Shown one piece after another: positions 12,446 through 20,747 of a stretch of DNA of 40,406 nucleotides. Numbering within the stretch: the stretch's first letter is position 1; every line of letters begins with the position of its first letter. The notes beneath the pieces are model-generated. The model saw nothing but the letters and a program-made list of their open reading frames with translations, was not told the origin of the DNA and searched no databases. The DNA is from Nodosilinea sp. LEGE 07298. GTDB taxonomy: Bacteria; Cyanobacteriota; Cyanobacteriia; Phormidesmidales; Phormidesmidaceae. A program made the position numbers and the translations under genes. The stretch covers positions 1 through 40,406 of the forward strand of contig NZ_JADEXE010000023.1 of NCBI RefSeq assembly GCF_015207265.1, given 5' to 3'.

Positions 12446-12497
12446 AGGTCAAGCTAACATTAACAAAAGATTTTTCCTAAATTAACATCAGGTTAAA
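12446..12497 (-). promoter_or_regulatory. Pho box (PhoB/SphR-type) upstream of pstS
   Basis: Five 8-base units sit exactly 11 bases apart on the minus strand: TTTAACCT (12490-12497), GTTAATTT (12479-12486), AAAAATCT (12468-12475), GTTAATGT (12457-12464) and CTTGACCT (12446-12453). Four resemble the cyanobacterial PyTTAAPyPyT unit; the third is degenerate. GACAAT near 12420 on the minus strand could be the -10. It begins six bases beyond the acr3 stop and lies about 340 bases before the pstS ATG, which implies a leader of about 300 bases. Confidence 0.75.
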
Positions 12498-12503
12498 GCT
12501 GCG

Positions 12504-13664
12504 CTATTCCAGCGGCTTGATGCAGCGTGGGTCGGGCAGGGTCGCCCTTTCCGGCTGACGGGGAAACCAGAAAGCGGTGCGCTTGCAAAACTCCACCAGC
12601 ACCAGCATCAGGGGAACCTCAATCAGCACCCCGACTACGGTGGCCAAAGCCGCCCCCGAATTGAGGCCAAACAGGGTGACAGCCGTAGCGATCGCCACCT
12701 CGAAGTGATTGCTCGCCCCAATCAGCGCCGCCGGGGCCGCATCTTCGTAGACCAAACCCAGCTTTTGCGCCGCCACATAGGAGATCAAGAAGATGAAGTT
12801 GGTCTGAATAAACAGCGGTACCGCAATCAGCACAATATGCAGCGGGTTGCGCACAATCAGATCGCCTTTAAAGGCAAACAGCAGCACCAGCGTTGTCAAC
12901 AGGGCAATCACCGCCACCGGGTTGAGGGCTTTAAGAAACACCTGCTCAAACCAGGCTTTGCCCTTGTGGCGCAAAATCCAGGTGCGCGAGATGGTTCCAG
13001 CCAGCAGGGGCAATCCGACGTAGATTAGCACTGACAGCACAATGGTCTGCCAGGGCACCGCCAGGTTGTTCGCCGCCAGCAGCCACCGCCCTAGCGGCGC
13101 GTAGAGAAACAGCATGGCCAGGGAGTTGATCGCCACCATCACCAGGGTCAGCCCCTGGTTACTAAACGATAGATAGCCCCACATCAGCACCATGGCGGTG
13201 CAGGGAGCAATGCCCAACAAAATAGCCCCGGCAATATAGGAATCGGCCAGAGCAATCTCGCTGCCGCGAACAATCTCAGTACCCTGGAGCAGCGGTCGAA
13301 ACAGCCCGCCGAGAAACACCTGGGCAAACAGCACCATGGTAAATGGCTTAATCAGCCAGTTCACAACCAGCGTGAGCACGACAGGTCGAGGGGTTTGAGC
13401 CGCTCGCTTTGCCTGAGAAAAATCTATCTTTACCATGATCGGGTACATCATGAAAAAGAGGCAGATGGCGATCGGCACCGACACCTGGTAGATACTCATG
13501 GCATCCAGGGCGATCGCCACCTGAGGCAACAGCCGCCCTAGGGCAATGCCCGCCCCAATACACAGCAGCACCCACAGGGTTAGGTAGCGCTCAAAAAAGC
13601 TGAGCTGCCCTCCCGCGTTGGAGACGTTGGGGCTGACGGCGGCATCCGAACGGTTGGTCGACAT
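12504..13664 (-). CDS. ACR3-family arsenite efflux transporter
   Basis: ACR3 proteins export arsenite using the proton gradient. From ATG 13664 this one has 386 residues and about ten membrane helices. Family marks include VSVPIAICLFFMMYPIMVKI, the conserved cysteine in GIAPCTAMVLMW and ALIGASNHFEVAIATAVTLFG near the C-terminus. The ATG is preferred over TTG 13706, which lies inside a likely operator. Its position upstream of pstS makes physiological sense because arsenate enters through phosphate transporters. No arsR or arsC gene is in the window. Cyanobacterial genes of this family are often called arsB or acr3; I leave the symbol open. Confidence 0.9.
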   Translation of the reverse strand: MSTNRSDAAVSPNVSNAGGQLSFFERYLTLWVLLCIGAGIALGRLLPQVAIALDAMSIYQVSVPIAICLFFMMYPIMVKIDFSQAKRAAQTPRPVVLTLVVNWLIKPFTMVLFAQVFLGGLFRPLLQGTEIVRGSEIALADSYIAGAILLGIAPCTAMVLMWGYLSFSNQGLTLVMVAINSLAMLFLYAPLGRWLLAANNLAVPWQTIVLSVLIYVGLPLLAGTISRTWILRHKGKAWFEQVFLKALNPVAVIALLTTLVLLFAFKGDLIVRNPLHIVLIAVPLFIQTNFIFLISYVAAQKLGLVYEDAAPAALIGASNHFEVAIATAVTLFGLNSGAALATVVGVLIEVPLMLVLVEFCKRTAFWFPRQPERATLPDPRCIKPLE

Positions 13665-13694
13665 AGGGCGTTGGAAGATGCGGTAGAAACGACT

Positions 13695-13717
13695 ACTATA
13701 TTTCAAGAAAAATTGAT
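13695..13717 (-). promoter_or_regulatory. ArsR-like operator and -10 upstream of acr3
   Basis: On the minus strand ATCAA-N6-TTGAA (13702-13717) matches nine of ten bases of the ATCAA-N6-TTGAT pattern I recall for cyanobacterial ArsR sites. TATAGT (13695-13700) follows as a -10, so the palindrome fills the -35/-10 spacer, a repressor position. The rest of 13718-13861 holds no gene. Confidence 0.45.
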
Positions 13718-13861
13718 GTATTGATTCTACAGGGTATCAGTAGCCCTAAATCCAATAAACGCGATCGCCACTGTGCAAAACCTACGAACCGCAAAACGGT
13801 CGAACCGGTGCCCTCGCCTGACAGCCCAGCACGACTTTGTTCACTGCGTTGCAGCCCAGCT

Positions 13862-14731
13862 TTAGTGAGTCTCTGCCGATGTTTTATCGGGCCAGCTGGC
13901 CCAGAGAGCCGTACCAATAGTTAGGCCGCCACCAGCCAGGGTGCGAAGGGCGGGCACTTCCCCCAGCAGCAGGGCCGCCAAAACAATGCCGTAGACGGGC
14001 TCTAGGGCACTAATCACACTGGCGGTTTGGGTTCGCAGCACGGCCAAACTTTCAATAAATAGCGTATGAGCCACGGCGGTACACAGCACCCCCAGCACCA
14101 GCAGCAGGCCTACCTCCTGAGACGTTAGCGCCAGGGTGGACAGGGGCGCGACCAGCAGCAGACTCATAAAGGCAAACAGATCTTGGTAGAAGGCGATCGC
14201 CAAAGCCGAGTACCGCTGCCGGTAGCCTTTATTGAGCAGCTGCAGCAGCGCAAACGACAGCCCCGATAACAGTCCCCAAACTGCTCCTAGCGTTGTAGCC
14301 GAGCCTAACCGGTAGTCAGGGATAACTAGTGCCACACCGACGACGACCAGAGCGGCGATCGCCCCATCTATCCAGCGCCAGGGCGTCTTAAATAGCAGCG
14401 GCTCTAGCAGCGTGACAAACACCGGAAAGCTAGAAAAGGTCAGCAGCCCAATTGCCACCGTCGCTAGCTGAATGCTGTAAAAAAAGCTGACCCAGTGGAA
14501 GGCCAGCAGTATGCCCAAAAGCACCATGCCCAGGCTATCTTGAGGCGATCGCAGCCGTACGGCCCGCCGACCCAGGGCCAGCACCAACCCCAGAGCCAAC
14601 GTGGCAAACCCGGTGCGTCCCAGCACAATCACTGAGGCAGGCAGGGCCAAAAACTTGCCAAACAGCCCCGACAGGCCAAACAAAAACACCGATGTATGCA
14701 CCTGAAGTAGGGCAGCAGTGGGGCGAGCCAT
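13862..14731 (-). CDS. EamA/DMT-family exporter
   Basis: A 289-residue membrane protein with about ten helices arranged as two EamA repeats (roughly 5-135 and 150-285), the usual drug/metabolite transporter layout. ALEPVYGIVLAALLLGEVPALRTLAGG near the end is the conserved second-repeat motif (key residues EPV and GE). The substrate cannot be told from sequence; family members export amino acids and other small metabolites. ATG 14731 was chosen; a TTG at 14818 would add 29 soluble residues. It is in the same direction as acr3 but 197 bases upstream of it, probably a separate unit. Confidence 0.85.
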   Translation of the reverse strand: MARPTAALLQVHTSVFLFGLSGLFGKFLALPASVIVLGRTGFATLALGLVLALGRRAVRLRSPQDSLGMVLLGILLAFHWVSFFYSIQLATVAIGLLTFSSFPVFVTLLEPLLFKTPWRWIDGAIAALVVVGVALVIPDYRLGSATTLGAVWGLLSGLSFALLQLLNKGYRQRYSALAIAFYQDLFAFMSLLLVAPLSTLALTSQEVGLLLVLGVLCTAVAHTLFIESLAVLRTQTASVISALEPVYGIVLAALLLGEVPALRTLAGGGLTIGTALWASWPDKTSAETH

Positions 14732-14901
14732 GGGCAAAAAGCGATCCAAAACTCTGACTATTCTAGCCAGGTGATCAGGTTTGTCCTGGGGCAGCGCTAG
14801 CCCCCGCAAACAGGCCAAGTACAGCCCCAGCCAGCCTTAGATTTTTCATATATTTTGCCGATATGGTTAGGCATAACTTGAGGCAAAATATAGGGCGCTT
14901 T

Positions 14902-15426
14902 ATGCGAGAAAACTTTACTGCCGAAGAATGGTCAATGCTAATTCAAGCTCCCATGCAGGCTGTAATGGGTATTTGTCTGGCCGATCGGGTAGATCCGGTT
15001 TCGTTCTTGCAAGAAGTTAAGTCGGGTATTGCCATTGTGTCTGAAGAGACCCAGCGTTTAGATGTCGGAGGTGGCTTAACCCCAGCTCTGCTCGGCGGCC
15101 TAGCCGAACTCGATGCCGCCGATCCTCTGGCTGGTGAGCAACTCCTGTTGAAAAAGCAGTTTGAGCTGCTGGGCCTGATTCAAACCTTCAAAACCTCTAA
15201 AGAAGGGCGCGATTATGCGATCGCCCATCTGCAAAAAGTGGCTGTCATTCTAGACACTAAGGTGACTGGCGTACAGGCTAGTGAATTCAAGCAGTGGCTA
15301 ATGGCGGTTGCCACCAAAGTAGCCGAGGCCCACCGTGAGGGCGGCATTATGGGCATTGGAGCAAGCCGAGTGAGTGACAAAGAAAACGACATGCTAAAAA
15401 AAATGAGTGCATCGCTGGGTCTGTAA
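14902..15426 (+). CDS. Conserved hypothetical protein
   Basis: I do not recognise a named domain. From ATG 14902 the protein has 174 residues, is soluble and mostly helical, and begins RENFTAEEWSMLIQAPMQA; the middle has a Gly-rich turn (DVGGGLTP) and the end a lysine-rich tail. The N-terminal pattern resembles conserved cyanobacterial hypotheticals. An in-frame ATG at 14863 would add 13 residues. It is transcribed away from the EamA gene and is probably monocistronic. The gap after it (15427-15690) has GTCTAGA (15494)/TCTAGAC (15541) arms around a GC-rich hairpin, a possible terminator, and nothing else. Confidence 0.7.
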   Translation: MRENFTAEEWSMLIQAPMQAVMGICLADRVDPVSFLQEVKSGIAIVSEETQRLDVGGGLTPALLGGLAELDAADPLAGEQLLLKKQFELLGLIQTFKTSKEGRDYAIAHLQKVAVILDTKVTGVQASEFKQWLMAVATKVAEAHREGGIMGIGASRVSDKENDMLKKMSASLGL

Positions 15427-15690
15427 GCTAACTAAACTTTTAGACCAGTGCTAAAGTACAGCCTTTCTTCAGTCGTGGTATAGATAGCTTTGGGTCTAGA
15501 GGCCCTTCGGCTGCGGGCTTAGCCCTGCTCAAGAGGTCGGTCTAGACACTAAAATTCTTGAGAAAACAAGAAAAATTGTAGCAAATGCTACTTTATGGTC
15601 GATAATCTCAGGTTGACAGGGCATTTAGCCCCTAACAGCTAACTTTTCGTTTGCTAACCCCATCGTCTATTTGTGTGAGGAGAACCGCCC

Positions 15691-16059
15691 ATGCTGATTG
15701 GATTTTTAATTAGCGTCGTCATTCTGGCCATCAGCCTGCTAATCATTTCTAAAATTCCCCCAATTGGAGTTGAGATCGATAGCCCCGTTAAAGCCCTGCT
15801 AGGGGGCGCAATTATCGGTGCTTTTAACGGCATTTGGGGCTTTTTCCCCGGTGCTCTGCGCGGCTTTTTTGCCATTATTAGTCTTGGCCTGGTGCCTTTG
15901 ATTGGTGCAATTATTGTGTTTGGTCTGGCCGCTTGGCTAATCGAAGGGTTTCGGCTCCGCTACGGCATTTGGAGCGCTATTCTCGGCGCGATCGCCCTGG
16001 CTATCATCAGCTCCATTCTCAATGCCATTTTGCGATCGGTTGGGTTGGTTGCCATCTAG
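15691..16059 (+). CDS. Phage holin family membrane protein (PF04020-like)
   Basis: A 122-residue, very hydrophobic protein with about four helices. The pattern of an N-terminal helix, VKALLGGAIIGAFNGIW, a central helix pair, then a final glycine/alanine-rich helix is that of the small YvlD/phage-holin-4-like family found in many bacterial chromosomes. Despite the family name, nothing phage-like is nearby, so lysis is unlikely. GAGGAG lies nine bases before the ATG. The gene is isolated and converges on a symporter gene across a gap full of inverted repeats. Confidence 0.7.
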   Translation: MLIGFLISVVILAISLLIISKIPPIGVEIDSPVKALLGGAIIGAFNGIWGFFPGALRGFFAIISLGLVPLIGAIIVFGLAAWLIEGFRLRYGIWSAILGAIALAIISSILNAILRSVGLVAI

Positions 16060-16119
16060 GCGACAGTCAATTGCTTCAAAAGCCCTGAGCTAGGAATCGA
16101 TAAGCCGATTTTGATGTTT

Positions 16120-16173
16120 AGAGTGCGGGGTATACGGTTTAAGGCAGGCCGTGAACCGTATACCCCGCACTCT
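16120..16173. repeat. 20-bp perfect inverted repeat
   Basis: Arms 16120-16139 and 16154-16173 are exact reverse complements (AGAGTGCGGGG...; ...CCCCGCACTCT) separated by a 14-base loop, followed by TTATAAA. It lies between convergent genes and could be a bidirectional terminator, but is longer than needed. Confidence 0.7.
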
Positions 16174-16183
16174 TTATAAACCT

Positions 16184-16284
16184 GCTATAGCCAGAGACAC
16201 CTGAGTTAGGACATCGATAAGCCTGAAAACGTTCAAACGTTTGAACGCCAGTCTGACAGATGTCCTAACCTGATTGGCTACAGC
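16184..16284. repeat. Nested palindrome, possible small mobile element
   Basis: Three concentric inverted repeats: outer GCTATAGCCA (16184-16193)/TGGCTACAGC (16275-16284, nine of ten), middle TTAGGACATC (16206-16215)/GATGTCCTAA (16259-16268), and a central perfect 18-bp palindrome CGTTCAAACGTTTGAACG (16230-16247). The segment at 16201-16223 is nearly repeated directly at 16085-16106. This resembles a MITE or recombined element ends. Confidence 0.5.
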
Positions 16285-16288
16285 TATA

Positions 16289-17176
16289 TCAGCTGACCAG
16301 GGTTTTCTCACTGTTGTTGCGCTGTGCCGACCACGCCGCGAACATGCCCCCACTCACAAACATCAGCAGGCTATAAATAGCCGCCGGAATCGCTAGCTCA
16401 GGCTGGTTGAGCAGGGTCGGGGCACTGGCAATTGCGATCGCCAGGGTGCCGTTTTGAATCCCTACTTCAACGGTAATCGCCGTAACGCTCGGTCGGTCTA
16501 GCTGAGCCAGCAGAGCAATACCATAGCCCAGGGCCATCGCCGCCAGATTTAGCGCCAGGGTCACCAGACCCACCTGGGCAAAAAAGCCCACCACGCTAGC
16601 GCGCTGCTGCACCAAAAGGCCCGCAATAATCAACCCCAGCAGCGCCAGAGACAGCCATTTCACGCCGCGTTCTACCTGGGCCGCGAACTGGGGCAGGTAG
16701 TGGTGTAGCGCCATGCCAATGGCCACCGGAATAATGGTAATCACTGCAATCTGCACCATCGTTGCTACGAAAGGCAGCCGCAGGGTCGCAGCCTCTCCCA
16801 TAAATACCCCCATGGCCAGATTCACCACCAGGGGAATCGTAACCACCGTAATCAAGCTGTTAATAGCCGTCAGCGTAATCGATAGGGCTACGTTACCCCG
16901 TGCCAGGTAGGTCACCAAATTCGAGGTTGGCCCCCCTGGACAGGCCGCCAAAATTATTATCCCTACCGCCAGTTCTGGACTCAGCGGAAACATCGACGCC
17001 AGCCCAAAGCCCAAAAGAGGCAGCATCACCAGCTGTGCCAGCAGCCCCACGATTACGGCCTTTGGATACACCAGCACCCTCGTAAAATCGTCAAGTCTAA
17101 GGCCTAAACCCATACCCAGCATGACCGTAAACAAGGCCAGGGGCAAAAACACTGCTGTTAAAAAGCTTGATTCCAC
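16289..17176 (-). CDS. Bile acid:sodium symporter (BASS) family transporter
   Basis: A 295-residue membrane protein with about nine or ten helices. The stretch IILAACPGGPTSNLVTYLARGN is the BASS sodium-site motif, and the second crossover helix region (VGIQNGTLAIAIA) is also present. In cyanobacteria and plastids BASS proteins carry bicarbonate, pyruvate or other organic acids with sodium; which applies here cannot be read from sequence. It is not the SbtA bicarbonate transporter, which is a different fold. The start is GTG 17176; the next in-frame ATG (17122) would cut the first helix. The 238-base upstream gap contains repeats described separately. Confidence 0.85.
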   Translation of the reverse strand: MESSFLTAVFLPLALFTVMLGMGLGLRLDDFTRVLVYPKAVIVGLLAQLVMLPLLGFGLASMFPLSPELAVGIIILAACPGGPTSNLVTYLARGNVALSITLTAINSLITVVTIPLVVNLAMGVFMGEAATLRLPFVATMVQIAVITIIPVAIGMALHHYLPQFAAQVERGVKWLSLALLGLIIAGLLVQQRASVVGFFAQVGLVTLALNLAAMALGYGIALLAQLDRPSVTAITVEVGIQNGTLAIAIASAPTLLNQPELAIPAAIYSLLMFVSGGMFAAWSAQRNNSEKTLVS

Positions 17177-17278
17177 GACACCACGACTCCACCGCTTTTT
17201 GCTGCGAGTAGTGTAATGCCAATTTTTGATTTTAGATTGGCAATTTTGAATTGAGGTAAGCGTCCATACAATTATGCG

Positions 17279-17405
17279 GACTGAGCGGAGTCGTAAGCCT
17301 TTCGGCAGGCTTCGCTAACGTGGAACGTTTCTCCCCAAACCCTACCCGAGCTGTCCCCTAGCCCCTCTGGGGCGGCTTTGCCAACGGCTCCGCTGGGGAG
17401 ACAGT
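17279..17405. repeat. Intergenic repeats: TGAGCGGAGTCG motif and GC-rich hairpin
   Basis: CTGAGCGGAGTCGTAAG at 17280-17296 belongs to a short motif seen again at 26.8 and 35.2 kb. Downstream, CTGTC-CCC-TAGC near 17351 pairs with GCTGGGGAGACAG ending at 17404, with inner pairing CCCCTCTGGGG. It lies just beyond the stop of the next minus-strand gene and could end its transcript, but lacks a T-run. Confidence 0.45.
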
Positions 17406-17414
17406 GGCGCACGT

Positions 17415-18134
17415 CTAGGTCAGATAGGTAAACACACTGACCATCAGCCCCAGGCCAGCAAATACCAGACCCGCGCCAATCAAGTTGGTTTGCAAAGCCG
17501 TCAGTCGGTAAGCCGGGCGCAGCCAGAAGCTCAACATTCGACTAATGCGGGGCATTACTAACCAGGTCAGAATTGACGAGGTCACTAAATTATTAATGAC
17601 CAAAGAGGTCGCCATCGGCCATGACTGCATAATGCCCAAAGCGCCAAACACCATGCTTTGAATCATGATGGTCGGGTAGAGGCCCAGCACCACCGCCAGC
17701 ACCTGCTTCCAGGGGGGTGGCCCCAGATTGTGCTGTTCAGCCCCACCGGTATGGGTTGAAAACCACCCCTCTAGCCCGGTGGTAAATGACTTGTAGCGGT
17801 AGGCCAAAAAGGCATCGCGCCCCTCCTCCAGCAGACCGGCGCGATCGCTTGACTTCAGCCAGTAGTTCAGGGCGTCCGGCGTTCTGAAGTGAACAATGGA
17901 GTACCACTTCACCACCCCATCGCCACAGTCTAAAGGGGGGCACAGATCGTTGCGAGTGTAGCCCTCAAACTGTCGGGCCGCTTGTACCAACCGGTCATAC
18001 CACCGACGAAAAGTGGCCTCTTGCTCTTTGCCATAGGGCACAATGTATTCCACAACAAAGCTGGAGTAAAAATAATCGTCTTGGGAATCCTGAGAGCCCT
18101 GGGACTCCTGGGTACTTTCAGAGGAAGATGCCAT
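17415..18134 (-). CDS. Antibiotic biosynthesis monooxygenase-fold protein with C-terminal membrane helices
   Basis: A 239-residue protein. Residues 1-22 are Ser/Gln/Asp-rich; 23-120 form a ferredoxin-like alpha+beta barrel of the ABM type (FVVEYIVPYGKEQEATFRRW, KWYSIVHFRTPDALNYWL); 140-239 contain three membrane helices. The ABM fold can be an oxidase without cofactor or a sensor-like domain; fused to a membrane segment, its reaction is unknown. Six bases separate it from the upstream small membrane-protein gene, so the two probably form one operon. Confidence 0.75.
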   Translation of the reverse strand: MASSSESTQESQGSQDSQDDYFYSSFVVEYIVPYGKEQEATFRRWYDRLVQAARQFEGYTRNDLCPPLDCGDGVVKWYSIVHFRTPDALNYWLKSSDRAGLLEEGRDAFLAYRYKSFTTGLEGWFSTHTGGAEQHNLGPPPWKQVLAVVLGLYPTIMIQSMVFGALGIMQSWPMATSLVINNLVTSSILTWLVMPRISRMLSFWLRPAYRLTALQTNLIGAGLVFAGLGLMVSVFTYLT

Positions 18135-18140
18135 GACAGC

Positions 18141-18422
18141 TCAATAGTGAAAGAAGAAAGCCCGAGCCGCGAAGAAGCCGCCTAGCAGCAAAAGCCAGAG
18201 CAGATTCTGCTTAATAGCCTTGAGCTCTGCCAAAATTTTCTCTGCCTGGGCACTCGTCACAGGAGCCGAGGTGGCACCAGGGGTAGCGTCCCCACCTTGG
18301 GCCGAGCTAGATGCAGGCACTTGGGCAGCAGCGGTTGTTGGGGCAGCCTCTCTGGAAATGGTAGAGCTATGCTCAGAAGCGATCGCATCAGTAGATTGAT
18401 AGGTGGATTCCATATCGGCCAT
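18141..18422 (-). CDS. Small tail-anchored hypothetical protein
   Basis: A 93-residue protein: a Ser/Thr/Ala/Pro-rich, presumably disordered N-terminal two thirds, a short amphipathic helix (AEKILAELKAIKQN) and a single C-terminal membrane helix rich in Leu, Phe and Ala. No known domain is recognised. It is the first gene of a two-gene unit with the ABM-fold membrane protein six bases downstream, so it may be that protein's partner. It is divergent from cytM across 179 bases. Confidence 0.55.
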   Translation of the reverse strand: MADMESTYQSTDAIASEHSSTISREAAPTTAAAQVPASSSAQGGDATPGATSAPVTSAQAEKILAELKAIKQNLLWLLLLGGFFAARAFFFHY

Positions 18423-18601
18423 GCTTTAAGGATGTTGGGTAGGGTAACCAAGTCATATCCACTAAAGGTACTATCCCAGACCAGGGGCCTCAATAGCTGA
18501 TGTCGCCTGACCATGACCTAAGCTAGCTGCCGGTCCCAATCCAGATCCTTAAGATTCTGTGGCTAACTGGTTTTAGGTTCTTTAAAGTACGTAACATTTA
18601 G

Positions 18602-19012
18602 TTGAAGATACATTGCATACCCTTGGCACAAGAGACCTTAGACGAGCAAGACAACGACCTCAGAAACCTGCTGAAGAAGGCCGCCCTGATTGCGGTAATG
18701 CTGGTGATCGCCGTTGTGCTGAGCGTCGTTGCGGCGCGCTACTCCCAGGCGTCTGATCCCTATATTCATCAGGTGCTGTCCATGCAGGGTAACAGCACCC
18801 GAGGCGAAGCTATTTTTAGAATGAACTGTGCTGTATGCCACGGCATTGAAGCGACTGGAGAAGTGGGGCCAAAACTAGTAGGGGTGTCTGATCACAAGAC
18901 TAAGGTGGGTCTAATCAAACAGGTCATTAGTGGCCAGACCCCGCCAATGCCTCAGTTTCAGCCCGAGCCTCAAGATATGGCTGACCTGCTTATTTATTTA
19001 GAGCGGCTGTAG
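18602..19012 (+). CDS. cytM: Cytochrome cM
   Basis: CytM is a low-abundance c-type cytochrome of cyanobacteria, implicated in adjusting electron flow between photosynthesis and respiration. The protein has one N-terminal membrane anchor (about 27-46), SDPYIHQVLSMQGN, heme motif CAVCH (76-80), axial-ligand methionine in PPMPQF (M116) and the C-terminal helix MADLLIYLERL, which matches the CytM pattern. The start is uncertain: TTG 18602 gives 136 residues, TTG 18623 gives 129, and the first ATG (18698) would remove part of the anchor. None has a clear ribosome site. Monocistronic, upstream of psbA. Confidence 0.85.
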   Translation: MKIHCIPLAQETLDEQDNDLRNLLKKAALIAVMLVIAVVLSVVAARYSQASDPYIHQVLSMQGNSTRGEAIFRMNCAVCHGIEATGEVGPKLVGVSDHKTKVGLIKQVISGQTPPMPQFQPEPQDMADLLIYLERL

Positions 19013-19234
19013 CGATCGCGCCCAAAACCGCACTCAGATTAAGCGATTGTTACAAGCTTTATGAGAATTGTGACGAATTTTGGCTGGAGGAGCGATCGCT
19101 TCTCAGATTCATAAACCCTTTGCAAAATCAACCGAAACGATCAAAACCCTTTGATCCAAGGACTTCAGCCATCCTCCTCCACCATCTCCACCCCTGTAGC
19201 CGCCCCAATTCATTAAGCTGCGACGGAATTTTTG

Positions 19235-19263
19235 TTTACAAAAGTCCATGACCGTAGTAATGT
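19235..19263 (+). promoter_or_regulatory. psbA promoter candidate
   Basis: TTTACA (19235-19240) and TAATGT (19258-19263) are separated by 17 bases, giving a start near 19270 and a leader of about 70 bases. TTTACA as -35 is common for cyanobacterial psbA genes. AAGGA (19325-19329) lies ten bases before the ATG. The rest of 19013-19234 holds no gene. Confidence 0.5.
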
Positions 19264-19339
19264 GTACTCACAGGGGCAACAAATCTAAACGATTTAGCCC
19301 CCGTACCTTGAAACGATAAATACCAAGGACTAATACATT

Positions 19340-20401
19340 ATGACCACTACTCTACAGCGGCGCGAAAGCGCCTCCCTGTGGGAGCAGTTTTGCCAGTGGG
19401 TCACCAGCACCGAAAACCGCCTGTATGTAGGCTGGTTCGGCGTGTTGATGATTCCTACCCTGCTCGCTGCTACCGCTTGCTTCGTCGTAGCCTTCATCGC
19501 TGCACCCCCCGTCGACATCGACGGCATCCGTGAGCCCGTCGCTGGCTCTCTGATGTACGGCAACAACATCATCTCCGGTGCGGTTGTGCCTTCCTCGAAC
19601 GCCATTGGCTTGCACTTCTACCCCATCTGGGAAGCCGCTTCCCTCGATGAGTGGCTGTACAACGGTGGCCCTTACCAGTTGGTAATTTTCCACTTCCTCA
19701 TTGGCGTCTTCTGCTACATGGGTCGTGAGTGGGAACTGAGCTACCGCTTGGGCATGCGCCCCTGGATCTGCGTTGCTTACAGCGCACCCGTGGCCGCTGC
19801 CTCTGCTGTATTCCTCATCTATCCTCTGGGCCAAGGTTCGTTCTCCGACGGCATGCCTTTGGGTATCTCGGGTACCTTCAACTTCATGCTGGTCTTCCAG
19901 GCTGAGCACAACATTCTGATGCACCCCTTCCACATGCTGGGTGTGGCCGGTGTGTTCGGTGGTTCCTTGTTCTCCGCTATGCACGGTTCGCTGGTGACCT
20001 CTTCACTAGTGCGTGAAACCACCGAGACCGAGTCTCAGAACTACGGCTACAAGTTTGGCCAAGAAGAAGAGACCTACAACATCGTGGCAGCCCACGGCTA
20101 CTTCGGTCGGTTGATCTTCCAATATGCCAGCTTCAACAACAGCCGCTCTCTGCACTTCTTCTTGGGTGCGTGGCCTGTGATTGGCATCTGGTTCACCGCT
20201 CTCGGCATCAGCACGATGGCGTTCAACCTGAACGGGTTCAACTTCAACCAGTCGATCCTTGACTCACAGGGTCGTGTGATTGGCACCTGGGCTGACGTGA
20301 TCAACCGTGCCAACCTGGGTATGGAAGTGATGCACGAGCGCAATGCTCACAACTTCCCCCTCGACCTAGCTACGGCTGAGGCTCCTGAAATCATCGGCTA
20401 G
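19340..20401 (+). CDS. psbA: Photosystem II D1 protein, E130 form
   Basis: D1 is the photosystem II reaction-centre subunit that binds P680, pheophytin, QB and most of the Mn4CaO5 cluster. All key residues are present: Y161, D170, H190, H198, H215, S264, H272, H332, E333, H337, D342 and A344. Residue 130 is Glu (GREWELSYR), the form linked with high-light D1 copies; low-light copies carry Gln. The C-terminal extension after A344 is nine residues (TAEAPEIIG), giving 353 residues instead of the frequent 360. CtpA would remove it. Five membrane helices. Single gene with its own promoter and a strong terminator. Other psbA copies probably exist elsewhere. Confidence 0.99.
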   Translation: MTTTLQRRESASLWEQFCQWVTSTENRLYVGWFGVLMIPTLLAATACFVVAFIAAPPVDIDGIREPVAGSLMYGNNIISGAVVPSSNAIGLHFYPIWEAASLDEWLYNGGPYQLVIFHFLIGVFCYMGREWELSYRLGMRPWICVAYSAPVAAASAVFLIYPLGQGSFSDGMPLGISGTFNFMLVFQAEHNILMHPFHMLGVAGVFGGSLFSAMHGSLVTSSLVRETTETESQNYGYKFGQEEETYNIVAAHGYFGRLIFQYASFNNSRSLHFFLGAWPVIGIWFTALGISTMAFNLNGFNFNQSILDSQGRVIGTWADVINRANLGMEVMHERNAHNFPLDLATAEAPEIIG

Positions 20402-20432
20402 TCCCCAAAGACTACCCCATTGATTGATTAGC

Positions 20433-20463
20433 AAAAAGCGCTCCCTTCGGGGGGCGCTTTTTT
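20433..20463 (+). terminator. psbA terminator
   Basis: AAAAAGCGC, TCCC, loop TTCG, GGGG, GCGCTTTTTT forms a stable stem with a T-tail starting 31 bases after the psbA stop. Confidence 0.9.
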
Positions 20464-20642
20464 GTGTCTTATACCAAATCCAAATCCCTTAGCTCCGACC
20501 TCAAAAAGGCTAAATCGTACTGATACCAAGCCTTGCCTGCGCACGCCCGATTGACTGGGCATGACAGGGCAGTGCCCCTACCAGGTAACGGCATTGATAA
20601 AAAATAATTGGAATTGTAAACATGTGAAAAGTTGAGTGTTTT

Positions 20643-20648
20643 TATAAT
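20643..20648 (+). promoter_or_regulatory. Perfect -10 box upstream of the V4R-like gene
   Basis: TATAAT stands in an AT-rich stretch 100 bases before the ATG at 20748; no good -35 accompanies it. It is the best promoter candidate in the 346-base gap after psbA. Confidence 0.35.
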
Positions 20649-20747
20649 TACTGTTAGCCGTTTGGCGGAAATTACGGAAGCCCATTCTTGATGGCATTGG
20701 GAATAATGCAGAAGATTGATACCTAGGCAAAGACCAAGGAACCCATT

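Noticed and set aside
15691-16059. Prophage signal from the holin-family protein
   Set aside because: No other phage gene is nearby; this small family is common in bacterial chromosomes.
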